From the NCBI GenBank assembly GCA_022822265.1, contig JAJECA010000031.1:1-54282 (forward strand): a stretch of DNA of 54,282 nt, given 5' to 3'. The notes below the pieces were generated by a model that saw only the letters and a list, made by a program, of their open reading frames with translations, was not told where the DNA came from and searched no databases. The stretch is from Acidimicrobiia bacterium. GTDB lineage: Bacteria > Actinomycetota > Acidimicrobiia > Acidimicrobiales > Bin134. Positions 32,634 through 41,037 of this stretch are shown piece after piece; within the stretch, counting starts at the first letter, position 1, and each line of letters opens with the position of its first letter. The translations under genes were made by a program, and so were the position numbers.

Positions 32634-35467
32634 TGCCGCTGGGGTTCCTCGAGGCCAATCGCCAGCTCATCTTCGACGGGGTGGTGAATGGACTGGTGTA
32701 CGGGATGCTGGCAATGGGAATCGTCCTGGTGTTCCGCTCCTCCCGGGTCATCAATTTCGCGGCCGGAAATCTGGGTTTGCCCGGTGCTGGTCTCTTGGCC
32801 CTATTGGCACTGCGCTGGGACGTCCCCCTCTGGGCCGCGGTACTCACCGCCATCGCGGTGGGCGCCATCTTCGCCGCCATGGTGGAAGCCGGGGTGGTAC
32901 GCCGGTTGTTCACCGCGCCGAGAGTGATCCTGCTGGTGGCCACGATCGGAGTCGCCCAGCTAGCTCAGGGCATCCTCTTGGCCTATCCCGAGGTCGGCGG
33001 GGGCATCGGCGTCCGCTATCCCATCATCGTCGACACAACCCTGACCGATGTGGCCGGACTCTTCATCACCGGCCCCCAGCTCAGCGTGCTGATCGCCGCC
33101 CCTCTGGTCGCCATTGCCCTCGGCCTGTTGCTCGACCGCACGCCCTTCGGTCGAGCGGTTCAGGCCACCTCGGCTAACCCCGACTTGTCTCGAGTCTCGG
33201 GCATCAACCCGAAGCGGGTCTCGTTCACCATCTGGGTGATTGCCGGGGTGGTGTCCACCATCGCGGTGATCCTGCTGTCGGCCGACCGCAGTGTGAGCGG
33301 CCTTGAGACCGTCGGACTCACCACCATGGCCAATTCCCTGGCTGCCGCAGTCATCGCCCGGATGCGGTCGTTTCCCCTCTCGCTGGTCGGAGGTGTGGTG
33401 GTTGGCGTCACGTTCTCGCTGGTCAAATTCAACTACCCGGTGGAGGGTGGGCTCTTTGAGTTCGTCCTGCTGATAGGTGTATTAGTGGCGGTGGCGATAC
33501 AGCGCCGCCAAGACGACGACTCCCCGGGGCGGTACTCATTTGCCCCCAGAATCCGCTCCATTCCCCAGCACCTGCTGTCTATCTGGTGGGTTCGGCACCT
33601 GGGCAAGATCGCTCTGGGCCTTGCTGGGGCAATTGCGGTGCTGCTGCCCATTGTCGTTTCCACCCCGTCACGACAGATCACCTACGCCAGCATCCTGGCC
33701 TTTGGGATCTGCGCGGTGTCGGTGGCCATCATCACAGGATGGGCCGGTCAGCTTTCGTTAGGCCAGATGGCCTTTGCCGGAATCGGCGCCGTCTCAGCAG
33801 CCTCTTTCCAGCGGGGCATTCAACTGGACATCGGCTGGGGCGATAATCGGCTGATCGACTTCGAATCCAGCGGCATTCCCTTCGCGGCTGCGGTTGTTCT
33901 CGGAGCGGTGACTGCCGCCGGGTTTGCCGGGCTGGTGGGCGTGGGCGCACTGCGAGTGCGCGGCCTGCTGCTGGCTGTGGCCACGTTTGTTCTCGCCCTG
34001 GCCACCGAGGAATACCTGTTCCGCCGACCCATTTTCAGCGGCGGAAACACCGACTCAGTCTCCTTCCGCCGGGGGCAGCTATTTGGTCTCGACCTCGACA
34101 ATCAGCGCACTTACTACTGGCTGCTGCTCGGGGTCTTGGCTGTGGTGCTAATTGCGGTGGCCCGCATCCACCGCAGTAGTTTTGGACGGGCTATCCGAGC
34201 TCTCCGGGACAACGCCGATGCCGCGGCGGCCTATGGCATTCGCCCGGCGCGAACCAAGCTGCGAGCCTTCGTCTTGGCCGGTGCGGTTGCCGGACTGGGC
34301 GGCGGCCTGCTGGCCGGAGTGATACATCAGGTCCCCCTGACGGGTCGCTTCTTTGGAACCGGGGAATCGCTGCGGCTGATCTCCATGGCCATCATCGGCG
34401 GCATCGGTGCCACCATCGGGCCAGTGTTCGGTGCCCTGTGGGTGATCGGCCTTCCCGCCTTCGCTCCCACCAACCGACTGATCCCCCTGTTCACCTCGGG
34501 AGTCGGCTTGCTGATTCTTCTTTTGTACTTTCCCAGCGGCCTTGTGCAGATCGCCTACTCGGCCCGCGACCGGATCGTCACCTGGTTGGAGGTCCGCCGA
34601 CCACCGCCGGTGGCCAAGCAAACCCACACTGTGCCCGCCGCGCTCCCAGCACCGGCCCCAGTTCCCAAGACTTCTGCTCCGGCCCTGGCAGCCACTGAGA
34701 TCTCCGTGCGTTTTGGCGGCCGGCTGGCGGTTGACAACGCCCATATCGAAGTAGCCCCCGGTGAGATTGTGGGACTGATCGGCACCAACGGCGCCGGCAA
34801 ATCGACCCTGATGAACGCCATCGGCGGATTCGTCCCGTCCAAGGGCCGCGTCGAGCTCTACGGTGTGCCGATCCACCGCCTCAGGCCTGCCGAGAGATCC
34901 CGGCGAGGACTCGGCCGCACCTTCCAAGCCGCAACCCTGTTTCCCGAGCTCACCGTGCGAGAGTCCGTTCTCGTTGCTGCCTCCTCGACACCGTCCCCCA
35001 ATCCAAGAAGACTCGTCACCGCGGCCCGAACCGTCCGGGGCAAGCGCTCCTCGCAGACCCAAGCCGACGATCTGATCGACTTTCTCGGATTGGGCCGCTA
35101 CGCCGACCGCCCAATCGCCGACCTCTCCACCGGCACCCGCCGGATCGTGGAGCTGGCCGGCCTCCTCGCTCTCAGCGCCCAGATGCTGTGCCTCGATGAG
35201 CCCACCGCCGGAGTGGCCCAGCGAGAGGCCGAAGCCTTCGGACCGCTCATCGTTGAGATCCGTCGCCATCTCAACGCCGCAATGCTCATCGTCGAGCACG
35301 ACATGCCCCTCATCATGTCGATCAGCGACCGCGTCTACTGCCTAGAAGCTGGCTCCATCATCGCCCAGGGGACACCCCCCGAAGTCCGATCCAACCCCGC
35401 TGTCATCACCAGCTACCTAGGCCTCGACACCCGCGCTATAGACCGCAGCGACGCAACCCCCAACTAG
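32633..35467 (+). CDS. Liv-type ABC transporter, LivH-LivM-LivG triple fusion
   Basis: 944 residues, three normally separate subunits in one chain. LivH-like permease occupies about 1-290 (NFAAGNLGLPGAGLLALLAL, then GLETVGLTTMANSLAAAVIA). LivM-like permease covers about 310-650 (ITGWAGQLSLGQMAFAGIGA, and RAIRALRDNADAAAAYGI, the usual cytoplasmic loop for the ATPase). A Pro/Ala linker at about 655-685 follows. The LivG-like ATPase has Walker A GTNGAGKST at 717-725, an atypical signature LSTGTRR at 831-837 and Walker B MLCLDEPTAGVA. With the LivF part of the preceding gene and the divergent binding lipoprotein, all five Liv functions are present. The import substrate is unknown. Confidence 0.9.
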   Translation: MPLGFLEANRQLIFDGVVNGLVYGMLAMGIVLVFRSSRVINFAAGNLGLPGAGLLALLALRWDVPLWAAVLTAIAVGAIFAAMVEAGVVRRLFTAPRVILLVATIGVAQLAQGILLAYPEVGGGIGVRYPIIVDTTLTDVAGLFITGPQLSVLIAAPLVAIALGLLLDRTPFGRAVQATSANPDLSRVSGINPKRVSFTIWVIAGVVSTIAVILLSADRSVSGLETVGLTTMANSLAAAVIARMRSFPLSLVGGVVVGVTFSLVKFNYPVEGGLFEFVLLIGVLVAVAIQRRQDDDSPGRYSFAPRIRSIPQHLLSIWWVRHLGKIALGLAGAIAVLLPIVVSTPSRQITYASILAFGICAVSVAIITGWAGQLSLGQMAFAGIGAVSAASFQRGIQLDIGWGDNRLIDFESSGIPFAAAVVLGAVTAAGFAGLVGVGALRVRGLLLAVATFVLALATEEYLFRRPIFSGGNTDSVSFRRGQLFGLDLDNQRTYYWLLLGVLAVVLIAVARIHRSSFGRAIRALRDNADAAAAYGIRPARTKLRAFVLAGAVAGLGGGLLAGVIHQVPLTGRFFGTGESLRLISMAIIGGIGATIGPVFGALWVIGLPAFAPTNRLIPLFTSGVGLLILLLYFPSGLVQIAYSARDRIVTWLEVRRPPPVAKQTHTVPAALPAPAPVPKTSAPALAATEISVRFGGRLAVDNAHIEVAPGEIVGLIGTNGAGKSTLMNAIGGFVPSKGRVELYGVPIHRLRPAERSRRGLGRTFQAATLFPELTVRESVLVAASSTPSPNPRRLVTAARTVRGKRSSQTQADDLIDFLGLGRYADRPIADLSTGTRRIVELAGLLALSAQMLCLDEPTAGVAQREAEAFGPLIVEIRRHLNAAMLIVEHDMPLIMSISDRVYCLEAGSIIAQGTPPEVRSNPAVITSYLGLDTRAIDRSDATPN

Positions 35468-35524
35468 ACAACGGCGAAGCCCAATTCGGCTGAGGGACAG
35501 CAGCCGCCTGCAGAGATTCCTGGA

Positions 35525-35923
35525 CTATTGAGGGGGGACAACCACTTCGCATTGGATGCCGCTGGCTTTGCTGAGCTTGTGATCCAGCGTGAACAGGGGA
35601 TTGTCGAGTGCCTCGGCGAGCGCCACATACCAAGCGTCATAGCTGGTCACGTTGGCTCGGAGCTCCCAGATGCGCTCGGCCAGTGGATTGAACGGGTAGA
35701 GCTCGATATCGAGGCGCAGCAGATCACGAAAGGATGCGGTGGCCTCCAGCCTCGAGACCTGGCCGGACTGCTCCATGCGGCGCAAGATGTTGGTCGCTTC
35801 AGCCATTGCCATTTCCGGCGCGGCCAATTGGCCTTGCGCTATTGCTTCCTCAGCCCAAGATCCGTCCTGGTCGGCGTCGACCAGTGCTGCTACCAGCACC
35901 GACGAGTCGACGACAGCGCTCAC
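35525..35923 (-). CDS. PIN-domain ribonuclease toxin (VapC-like)
   Basis: 132 residues with the four acidic residues of a PIN nuclease: Asp6 (VVDSSV), Glu42 (MAEATN), Asp96 (SYDAWYVALAEAL) and Asp114 (TLDHKL). VapC toxins cleave tRNA or rRNA when their antitoxin is degraded. The ATG overlaps the antitoxin stop by 4 nt (ATGA), the standard antitoxin-then-toxin order. It converges on the LivHMG fusion gene with 57 bp between stops, where no strong terminator is evident. All catalytic residues are intact, so it should be active. Confidence 0.88.
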   Translation of the reverse strand: MSAVVDSSVLVAALVDADQDGSWAEEAIAQGQLAAPEMAMAEATNILRRMEQSGQVSRLEATASFRDLLRLDIELYPFNPLAERIWELRANVTSYDAWYVALAEALDNPLFTLDHKLSKASGIQCEVVVPPQ

Positions 35924-36156
35924 CGGCGATCGGCATCTCGGGCATTGAGAATCACCGAGGCGGGAACCCTAGCGCCCCCTGCATCCTTGCGACGGCGAAC
36001 CTCATCCAACCACGAATCCAACGTGGGCCTTTCAGCCATACGCACCAGCTCTCCCCGCAAGTATTCCTGCATCGACTGGCGCTTCAGAGCGGCCCGAGCG
36101 GCCAACGTATCCCGGACTTCCTCGGGAACCCCTCGAATGGTGATTTGCACCGGCAT
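35920..36156 (-). CDS. ribbon-helix-helix antitoxin (VapB/FitA-like)
   Basis: 78 residues. The N-terminal MPVQITIRGVPEEVRDTLAA and LKRQSMQEYLRGEL form a ribbon-helix-helix DNA-binding domain (about 1-42). The acidic/basic tail RPTLDSWLDEVRRRKDAGG should wrap the PIN toxin. It neutralises the toxin and represses its own operon through a palindrome expected just upstream; the 36157-36217 spacer is AT-rich, and I cannot fix the operator. Coupled to the toxin gene by a 4-nt overlap. Confidence 0.85.
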   Translation of the reverse strand: MPVQITIRGVPEEVRDTLAARAALKRQSMQEYLRGELVRMAERPTLDSWLDEVRRRKDAGGARVPASVILNARDADRR

Positions 36157-36217
36157 GACATCATTATGACAGCATCACCAGCAGATTACATGCAGAGTTC
36201 ACAGAACTTGCCGCCAC

Positions 36218-36913
36218 CTAGTTCCCGAGGTGCGAAACGCTCAACAGCAAATCGGCCAGTTCTTGGGGGCGGGAGGCGAAGGCGCTGTGGCCGGCGTCGA
36301 GGGTAACGATCTCGTCGACTTGGGCGGTGTGAGCCTGTTCTCGCTGGTAGGCGGGCGGGAGGGCCTCGTCTCTCTCCAGCAGGATGTAGGTGGAGGAAAC
36401 GCCGGCGGGTCCGGAGGCCACCTTGACCTTTTCGGCCATTGGACCAGGCGGCTCAGGACCTAGGCGGGTCAAGAGCCAGATCGAGGTCTCCTCGTCTAAG
36501 TCGTTACAGAACATGGTTTCGAAGTCCACTTCCCGGGAAACCGGCGAAAGAGGGTCGTTCATCCGGTCTTCGACCGACTGGCCCACTGGGGGGTTAGTCG
36601 TAGACAGGTACACCAGCCGCCACAACCGACTCACCAGTCGGTGGGCAGCCAATGGAAGCGTGATCCCGGCCAGTGAGTGCCCCACCAGCACCACGTCATG
36701 CAGATCGCGGCTCTCAATCTCCCGAACCACGTCGTCGGCGTAGTCGTTGAGGCAGATCTGTTCGAGGGGCTTCTCCTCCAATCGGGCTCCATGCCCCACC
36801 AAATCGATCGCCACCACGTGTTCAACTTGAGGGCTCGCCTCAAGAATCGGAACCACCCGCTCCCAACACCAAGCCCCATGAGCCGCCCCATGAACCAGCA
36901 CAAAGTTCGCCAC
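36218..36913 (-). CDS. alpha/beta hydrolase
   Basis: 231 residues. The short alpha/beta hydrolase fold of the plant methylesterase / hydroxynitrile lyase-like group is seen in FVLVHGAAHGAWCWERV (oxyanion strand) at the start, the nucleophile elbow GHSLAG with Ser80, and the catalytic His209 in LDAGHSAFASRPQELADLL. The acid is probably an Asp in the stretch between. It hydrolyses a small ester, amide or lactone. Cytosolic. Divergent from the M1 aminopeptidase gene with about 60 bp between starts. No operon partner; substrate unknown. Confidence 0.85.
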   Translation of the reverse strand: MANFVLVHGAAHGAWCWERVVPILEASPQVEHVVAIDLVGHGARLEEKPLEQICLNDYADDVVREIESRDLHDVVLVGHSLAGITLPLAAHRLVSRLWRLVYLSTTNPPVGQSVEDRMNDPLSPVSREVDFETMFCNDLDEETSIWLLTRLGPEPPGPMAEKVKVASGPAGVSSTYILLERDEALPPAYQREQAHTAQVDEIVTLDAGHSAFASRPQELADLLLSVSHLGN

Positions 36914-36972
36914 CCCCCGGTTCTAGCAAATGGAACAAAGAACCGTCTGTACAGGTCATCTAGTCTCAGCCG

Positions 36973-39483
36973 ATGGCCGATGACTCTGTGAACCCTTATC
37001 GGCTGCCGCGGGGAGTGGTGCCGCGGCGGTATGAGCTGCGGTTGGAACCGGACTTGGAGGCGTTCACGTTTACGGGGACAGTGGGGGTGGACGTTGAGGT
37101 GGTGGAGCCGACCAGTGAGATTGTGCTTAATGCGGCGGAGCTGGAGATCAATGGTGGCGATCTCAGCGGGGTGGCGTTGGCGGGGGTGGACTACGACGGC
37201 GAGCACGAGCGGGCGCTGCTGCGGTTGGGCGAGGCAGTTCAGCCGGGGGCGGCTCGGCTGAACCTGACGTTTTCCGGGACGTTGAATGACCAGCTTCGGG
37301 GGTTCTATCGCTCGACGTTCACCGATGACGACGGCGATGAGCGGGTGATCGCCACCACTCAGTTTGAATCGACCAATGCCCGGCGGGCCTTTCCGTGCTG
37401 GGACGAGCCCGACCTCAAGGCGGTGTTCGCAGTGACCCTGGTGGTGCCTGACGATCTGATGGCGGTGTCGTCGGGGGCGGAGGTGGATTCCAAGCCAACC
37501 GGCGACGGTCGCCGGGCGGTGTCCTTCGCTCCCACCATGGAGATGTCCACCTACCTGCTGGCGTTCATCGTCGGACCGCTGGAGGCCACCGATCCGGTGG
37601 ATGTGAACGGGACACCGCTGCGCATCGTGCACCCTGCGGGCAAAGGCCACTTGACTGAATTCGCCCTCGACGCCGGGGCGTTCTGCCTCGGCTTCTTCGA
37701 GGACTACTTCGCCATCGACTACCCCGGCGACAAGCTCGATTTGGTGGCCATCCCCGACTTCGCCTTCGGGGCCATGGAGAACATGGGCTGCGTCACCTTC
37801 CGGGAAATCCTGCTGCTGCTGGACCCCGACTCCTCCACCCAGCAGGAGCGCCAGACCGCAGTGGACGTGATCGCCCACGAACTGGCCCACATGTGGTTCG
37901 GGAACCTGGTCACCATGAAGTGGTGGAACGGCATCTGGCTCAAGGAGGCGTTTGCCACGTTCTGCGAGATGCTGGCGGTGGACGCCTACCGCCCCGACTG
38001 GAAGCGGTGGCTGGCCTTCGGATTATCTCGGGCCGCGGCCTTCGACGTGGACGCCCTGGCCGCCACCCGGGCCATCGAGTACCCGGTGGTCTCCCCCGCC
38101 GATGCCGAGGGCATGTACGACCTGCTCACCTACGAGAAGGGCGCGGCTGCGGTGCGGATGCTGGAGCAGTACCTGGGCGCCGACGAGTTCCGCGACGGGG
38201 TCCGCCACTATCTCCGGCGCCACTCCTACGCCAACACTGAGACCCACGACATTTGGGATGCGCTGGCCGAGTCCACCGGCGAGCCAGCCCGCGACGTGAT
38301 GGACTCATGGATCTTCCAAGGCGGCCACCCGGTGGTGTCCGCCAGCGCCGATGACGACGGCACGGTCACGCTCAGCCAAAGCAGGTTCCGCTACGACGGC
38401 CAGCCCGACGACGCCCGCTGGCAGGTACCGGTGGTGGCCGCCGTGGGAACCGATGCCGCAGAGCGCACCGAGCGGATGGTGCTGAATGACCCGGTGGCTC
38501 TAGGCGCCGACGACCCCGCCTGGGTCATGGTCAATCCGACCGCCGACGGCTTCTACCGAGTGGCCTACGAAGGCGAATTGCTAAACCGGCTGCTGGACGG
38601 CGGCCCCGATCTGGACCCGCTCCAGCGCTACGTGCTGGTGGACGACCAGTGGGCCCTCACGGTGGCCGACCGACTGAGCGTGGCCGATTACGTGGCGTTC
38701 GCCGAGCGAATGTCCGCGGCCGAAGACGATTTGGCGGTGTGGCGCCGTTTGGCCGGCACGCTGGGCACTCTCGACCACATGGTTCCCAACGATGGGCGGG
38801 CCAGCCTCCAAACCCGGGTCCGGGAAATGGTCGGCCCGGCCTGGAGCCGGGTTGGTTGGGAGCCGACCCCCGGTGAGGATGACCGCACCGGCGAGCTGCG
38901 AGGCGTGCTGGCCCGCACCCTGGCCGTGGGGGGCAACGACACCGAGGCCATCGTTCGGTGCCGGGAGCTGATGGCCTCCGAGGGCGTCGACCCCGCCCTG
39001 GCTGCGGCCGCCATTGCCGTGGTGGCCGCCACCGGCGACGATGCGGACTACCAAGATGTCCGCCAGCGCTACAAAACCGCCCCCACTCCGCAGCTCGAAC
39101 TGCGCTACCTGATGGCGCTCACCACCTTCGACGACTCCGAGCTCATGGACCGCACCCTGGCCGCCACCCTCGACGGCACCGTTCGCAGCCAAGACGCCGG
39201 CTTCGTGCTCCGAGGCTGCCTGGAAAACCGCGATCTAGGCCCTCAAGCCTGGGCGTTCATCACCGACCAGTGGGACGAAATCAACCAACGCCTCCCCACC
39301 GCCATAGTCCCCCGAATGCTCGGCGGCATCAGCGCCCTATCCACACCCGAACTAGCCCAGTCAGTACGAGCATTCCTCGACGCCCACCCCGTCCCCCAAG
39401 GCAAACTGATCCTCGCCCAACACCTAGAACGCCAACAGATCAACTGCGAACTGCGAAGACGAGTCCAGAAGGCTCTGAGCTAA
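36973..39483 (+). CDS. pepN: M1-family zinc aminopeptidase (PepN-like)
   Basis: 836 residues, usual size. The substrate-anchoring GAMEN is at 266-270, the zinc motif HELAH at 302-306, and the third zinc ligand Glu in KEAFATF follows 18 residues after the second His. An N-terminal beta-saddle domain (YRLPRGVVPRRYELRLEPDL) precedes, and an ERAP1-like helical domain fills about 510-836. It removes N-terminal amino acids from peptides in the cytosol. No signal peptide. Single transcription unit; its 3' end overlaps the convergent hpnH gene by 4 bp. Confidence 0.94.
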   Translation: MADDSVNPYRLPRGVVPRRYELRLEPDLEAFTFTGTVGVDVEVVEPTSEIVLNAAELEINGGDLSGVALAGVDYDGEHERALLRLGEAVQPGAARLNLTFSGTLNDQLRGFYRSTFTDDDGDERVIATTQFESTNARRAFPCWDEPDLKAVFAVTLVVPDDLMAVSSGAEVDSKPTGDGRRAVSFAPTMEMSTYLLAFIVGPLEATDPVDVNGTPLRIVHPAGKGHLTEFALDAGAFCLGFFEDYFAIDYPGDKLDLVAIPDFAFGAMENMGCVTFREILLLLDPDSSTQQERQTAVDVIAHELAHMWFGNLVTMKWWNGIWLKEAFATFCEMLAVDAYRPDWKRWLAFGLSRAAAFDVDALAATRAIEYPVVSPADAEGMYDLLTYEKGAAAVRMLEQYLGADEFRDGVRHYLRRHSYANTETHDIWDALAESTGEPARDVMDSWIFQGGHPVVSASADDDGTVTLSQSRFRYDGQPDDARWQVPVVAAVGTDAAERTERMVLNDPVALGADDPAWVMVNPTADGFYRVAYEGELLNRLLDGGPDLDPLQRYVLVDDQWALTVADRLSVADYVAFAERMSAAEDDLAVWRRLAGTLGTLDHMVPNDGRASLQTRVREMVGPAWSRVGWEPTPGEDDRTGELRGVLARTLAVGGNDTEAIVRCRELMASEGVDPALAAAAIAVVAATGDDADYQDVRQRYKTAPTPQLELRYLMALTTFDDSELMDRTLAATLDGTVRSQDAGFVLRGCLENRDLGPQAWAFITDQWDEINQRLPTAIVPRMLGGISALSTPELAQSVRAFLDAHPVPQGKLILAQHLERQQINCELRRRVQKALS

Positions 39484-40487
39484 CCAGTTCCTACCGCCGC
39501 CCTGATCGACTCCTTTAGCGACTTCATTGTGGCGAACACGGCGGTGGGCTCGTAGCCGCAGTGGGCCATGCAGTTGTCGCAGCGGGGGTCCCTCCCCCGG
39601 CCGTAGCTGTCCCAGTCGGTGGTCTCGATCAGCTCCTGGTAGGTCTCGGTGTAGCCGTCGGACATCAGGTAGCAGGGCCGCTGCCAGCCGAACACCGAGT
39701 AGCTGGGGATGCCCCAGGCGGTGCACTCGTACTCCACCTTGCCCTCGAGGAAGTCCAAGAACAGCGGCGTGTGGTTGAGCCGCCACTTCTTGCGCTTGCC
39801 CTCCGAGAATGCGTCCCTAAAGAGGCTCTTGGTCTGCTCCACCGGCAAAAAGTGCTCCTGGTCGGGAGCCTTCTCGTAGGCGTACCCCGGCGAGATCATC
39901 ATGGAGTCGACTTCGAGGTCGTCGTTCAAGAAGTCGAGCACGCTGCGCACGTCTTCGGGGCTGTCGGTGCTGAAGAACGTGCTGTTGGTGGTGACCCGGA
40001 ATCCCTTGGCCTTGGCCTCGTTCACGGCTTCCACAACCTCGTCGAAGACACCCTCGCGGGCCACGGCCAGGTCGTGGCGCTCCTGAAGGCCGTCCACGTG
40101 GACCACGAACGAGAAGTAGGGCGACGGCGTGAACTTGTCGATCTTGCGCCGCAGCAGCACCGCATTGGTGCACAGGTACACGAACTTCTTTCGCTTGATG
40201 AGCTCGTCGACCATCTCGCTGATCTGGGGGTGCAGCAGCGGCTCACCGCCGGCGATGGACACCATCGGGGCACCGCACTCCTCCATGGCCGCCACCGCCT
40301 CGTCCACGCTGACCCGCTTGCGCAGCACCTCGGTTGGGTACTGGATCTTGCCGCAGCCCGGACACTCCAGATTGCAGGCGAACAGCGGCTCCAGCTCAAC
40401 GATGAGCGGGAACTTGTCGCGGCGTCGCAGCTTGTTCTTGAACACGTAGGTGCCCACCTTTGCCGCTTGCCTCAGCGGAATAGGCAT
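39480..40487 (-). CDS. hpnH: radical SAM adenosylhopane synthase HpnH
   Basis: 335 residues from the ATG at 40487, chosen because it gives MPIPLRQAAKVG, as in known HpnH proteins, and has AAGGAGG nine bases upstream; a TTG three codons earlier is open. Radical SAM cluster cysteines are Cys38, Cys42 and Cys45 (CNLECPGC), and the GGEP motif (SIAGGEPLLHP) binds SAM. A C-terminal CDNCMAHCGYEP region is typical. It joins the 5'-deoxyadenosyl group to diploptene, the first step to C35 hopanoids. Last gene of the hopanoid operon, 1 nt after hpnG. Confidence 0.95.
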   Translation of the reverse strand: MPIPLRQAAKVGTYVFKNKLRRRDKFPLIVELEPLFACNLECPGCGKIQYPTEVLRKRVSVDEAVAAMEECGAPMVSIAGGEPLLHPQISEMVDELIKRKKFVYLCTNAVLLRRKIDKFTPSPYFSFVVHVDGLQERHDLAVAREGVFDEVVEAVNEAKAKGFRVTTNSTFFSTDSPEDVRSVLDFLNDDLEVDSMMISPGYAYEKAPDQEHFLPVEQTKSLFRDAFSEGKRKKWRLNHTPLFLDFLEGKVEYECTAWGIPSYSVFGWQRPCYLMSDGYTETYQELIETTDWDSYGRGRDPRCDNCMAHCGYEPTAVFATMKSLKESIRAAVGTG

Positions 40488-40488
40488 G

Positions 40489-41037
40489 TCAGACAACCTC
40501 CTTGGTAAGCACTGGCGTCAACCGGCGAATGGTGCGCAGCGCTCGATAGATCCTTGCCGGTGCGGCGGCCGTCCGCAGCTCGTGGGCAGGGGTGTCGGTC
40601 ACCACCCGAACCACTGCCGCGGGACCGCGATGATGCTCCAAAAGCCAGGCCGACTCCATATCGACCGCCACCGCGCCCCGATCGGCCAGCTCTTGTCGGC
40701 GGGGGCCGACGGCCAACTCCGGCACACTGGCCACTGGCCCGGTGTGCACGGTGAACCCGGCATCAGACAGACCCTTGGCCACCGCCTCGGCCCGGGGCAG
40801 ACCGATCGAGGTCACATCGTCAGCCGACACTTCGGTGGCCACCACCACGTCGCCCGGCTCGATGCCGTGTACCACCGCCCCGCCCATGCCCACCACAGCC
40901 ACTGGCCCGCTCTCCGGTTCAACCCGGCGGCTGCGATCCGGCCCCATGCCGGTGCACACCACCTTGGCCTCACCCCGGCTCCCTCTCCGGGCTGCTCGGG
41001 CCTCCATGGCCAGCGGGCACCATACGGTCAGGCTCAT
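40489..41037 (-). CDS. hpnG: adenosylhopane nucleosidase HpnG (phosphorylase family)
   Basis: 182 residues from the ATG at 41037, which overlaps the shc stop (ATGA). The nucleoside phosphorylase fold is seen in VVCTGMGPDRSRR, AVVGMGGAVVHGIEPGDVVV and AVDMESAWLLEHH, the last with the ribose-binding Met-Glu. Smaller than true purine phosphorylases, as usual for HpnG, which removes adenine from adenosylhopane to give ribosylhopane. It lies between shc and hpnH in the order found in Streptomyces hopanoid clusters. Confidence 0.9.
   Translation of the reverse strand: MSLTVWCPLAMEARAARRGSRGEAKVVCTGMGPDRSRRVEPESGPVAVVGMGGAVVHGIEPGDVVVATEVSADDVTSIGLPRAEAVAKGLSDAGFTVHTGPVASVPELAVGPRRQELADRGAVAVDMESAWLLEHHRGPAAVVRVVTDTPAHELRTAAAPARIYRALRTIRRLTPVLTKEVV
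40497..40503 (-). promoter_or_regulatory. strong Shine-Dalgarno site for hpnH
   Basis: AAGGAGG on the minus strand, nine bases before the hpnH ATG and inside the hpnG 3' end. It decides the start of hpnH and implies high translation even without coupling. Confidence 0.8.

Noticed and set aside
35468..35524. Terminator between the LivHMG fusion and the toxin gene
   Set aside because: Only a weak imperfect pairing and no T-run on either strand.
39480..39483. Overlapping convergent stops of aminopeptidase and hpnH as a frameshift sign
   Set aside because: Both proteins end at family-typical lengths; a 4-bp overlap of convergent genes is common in compact genomes.
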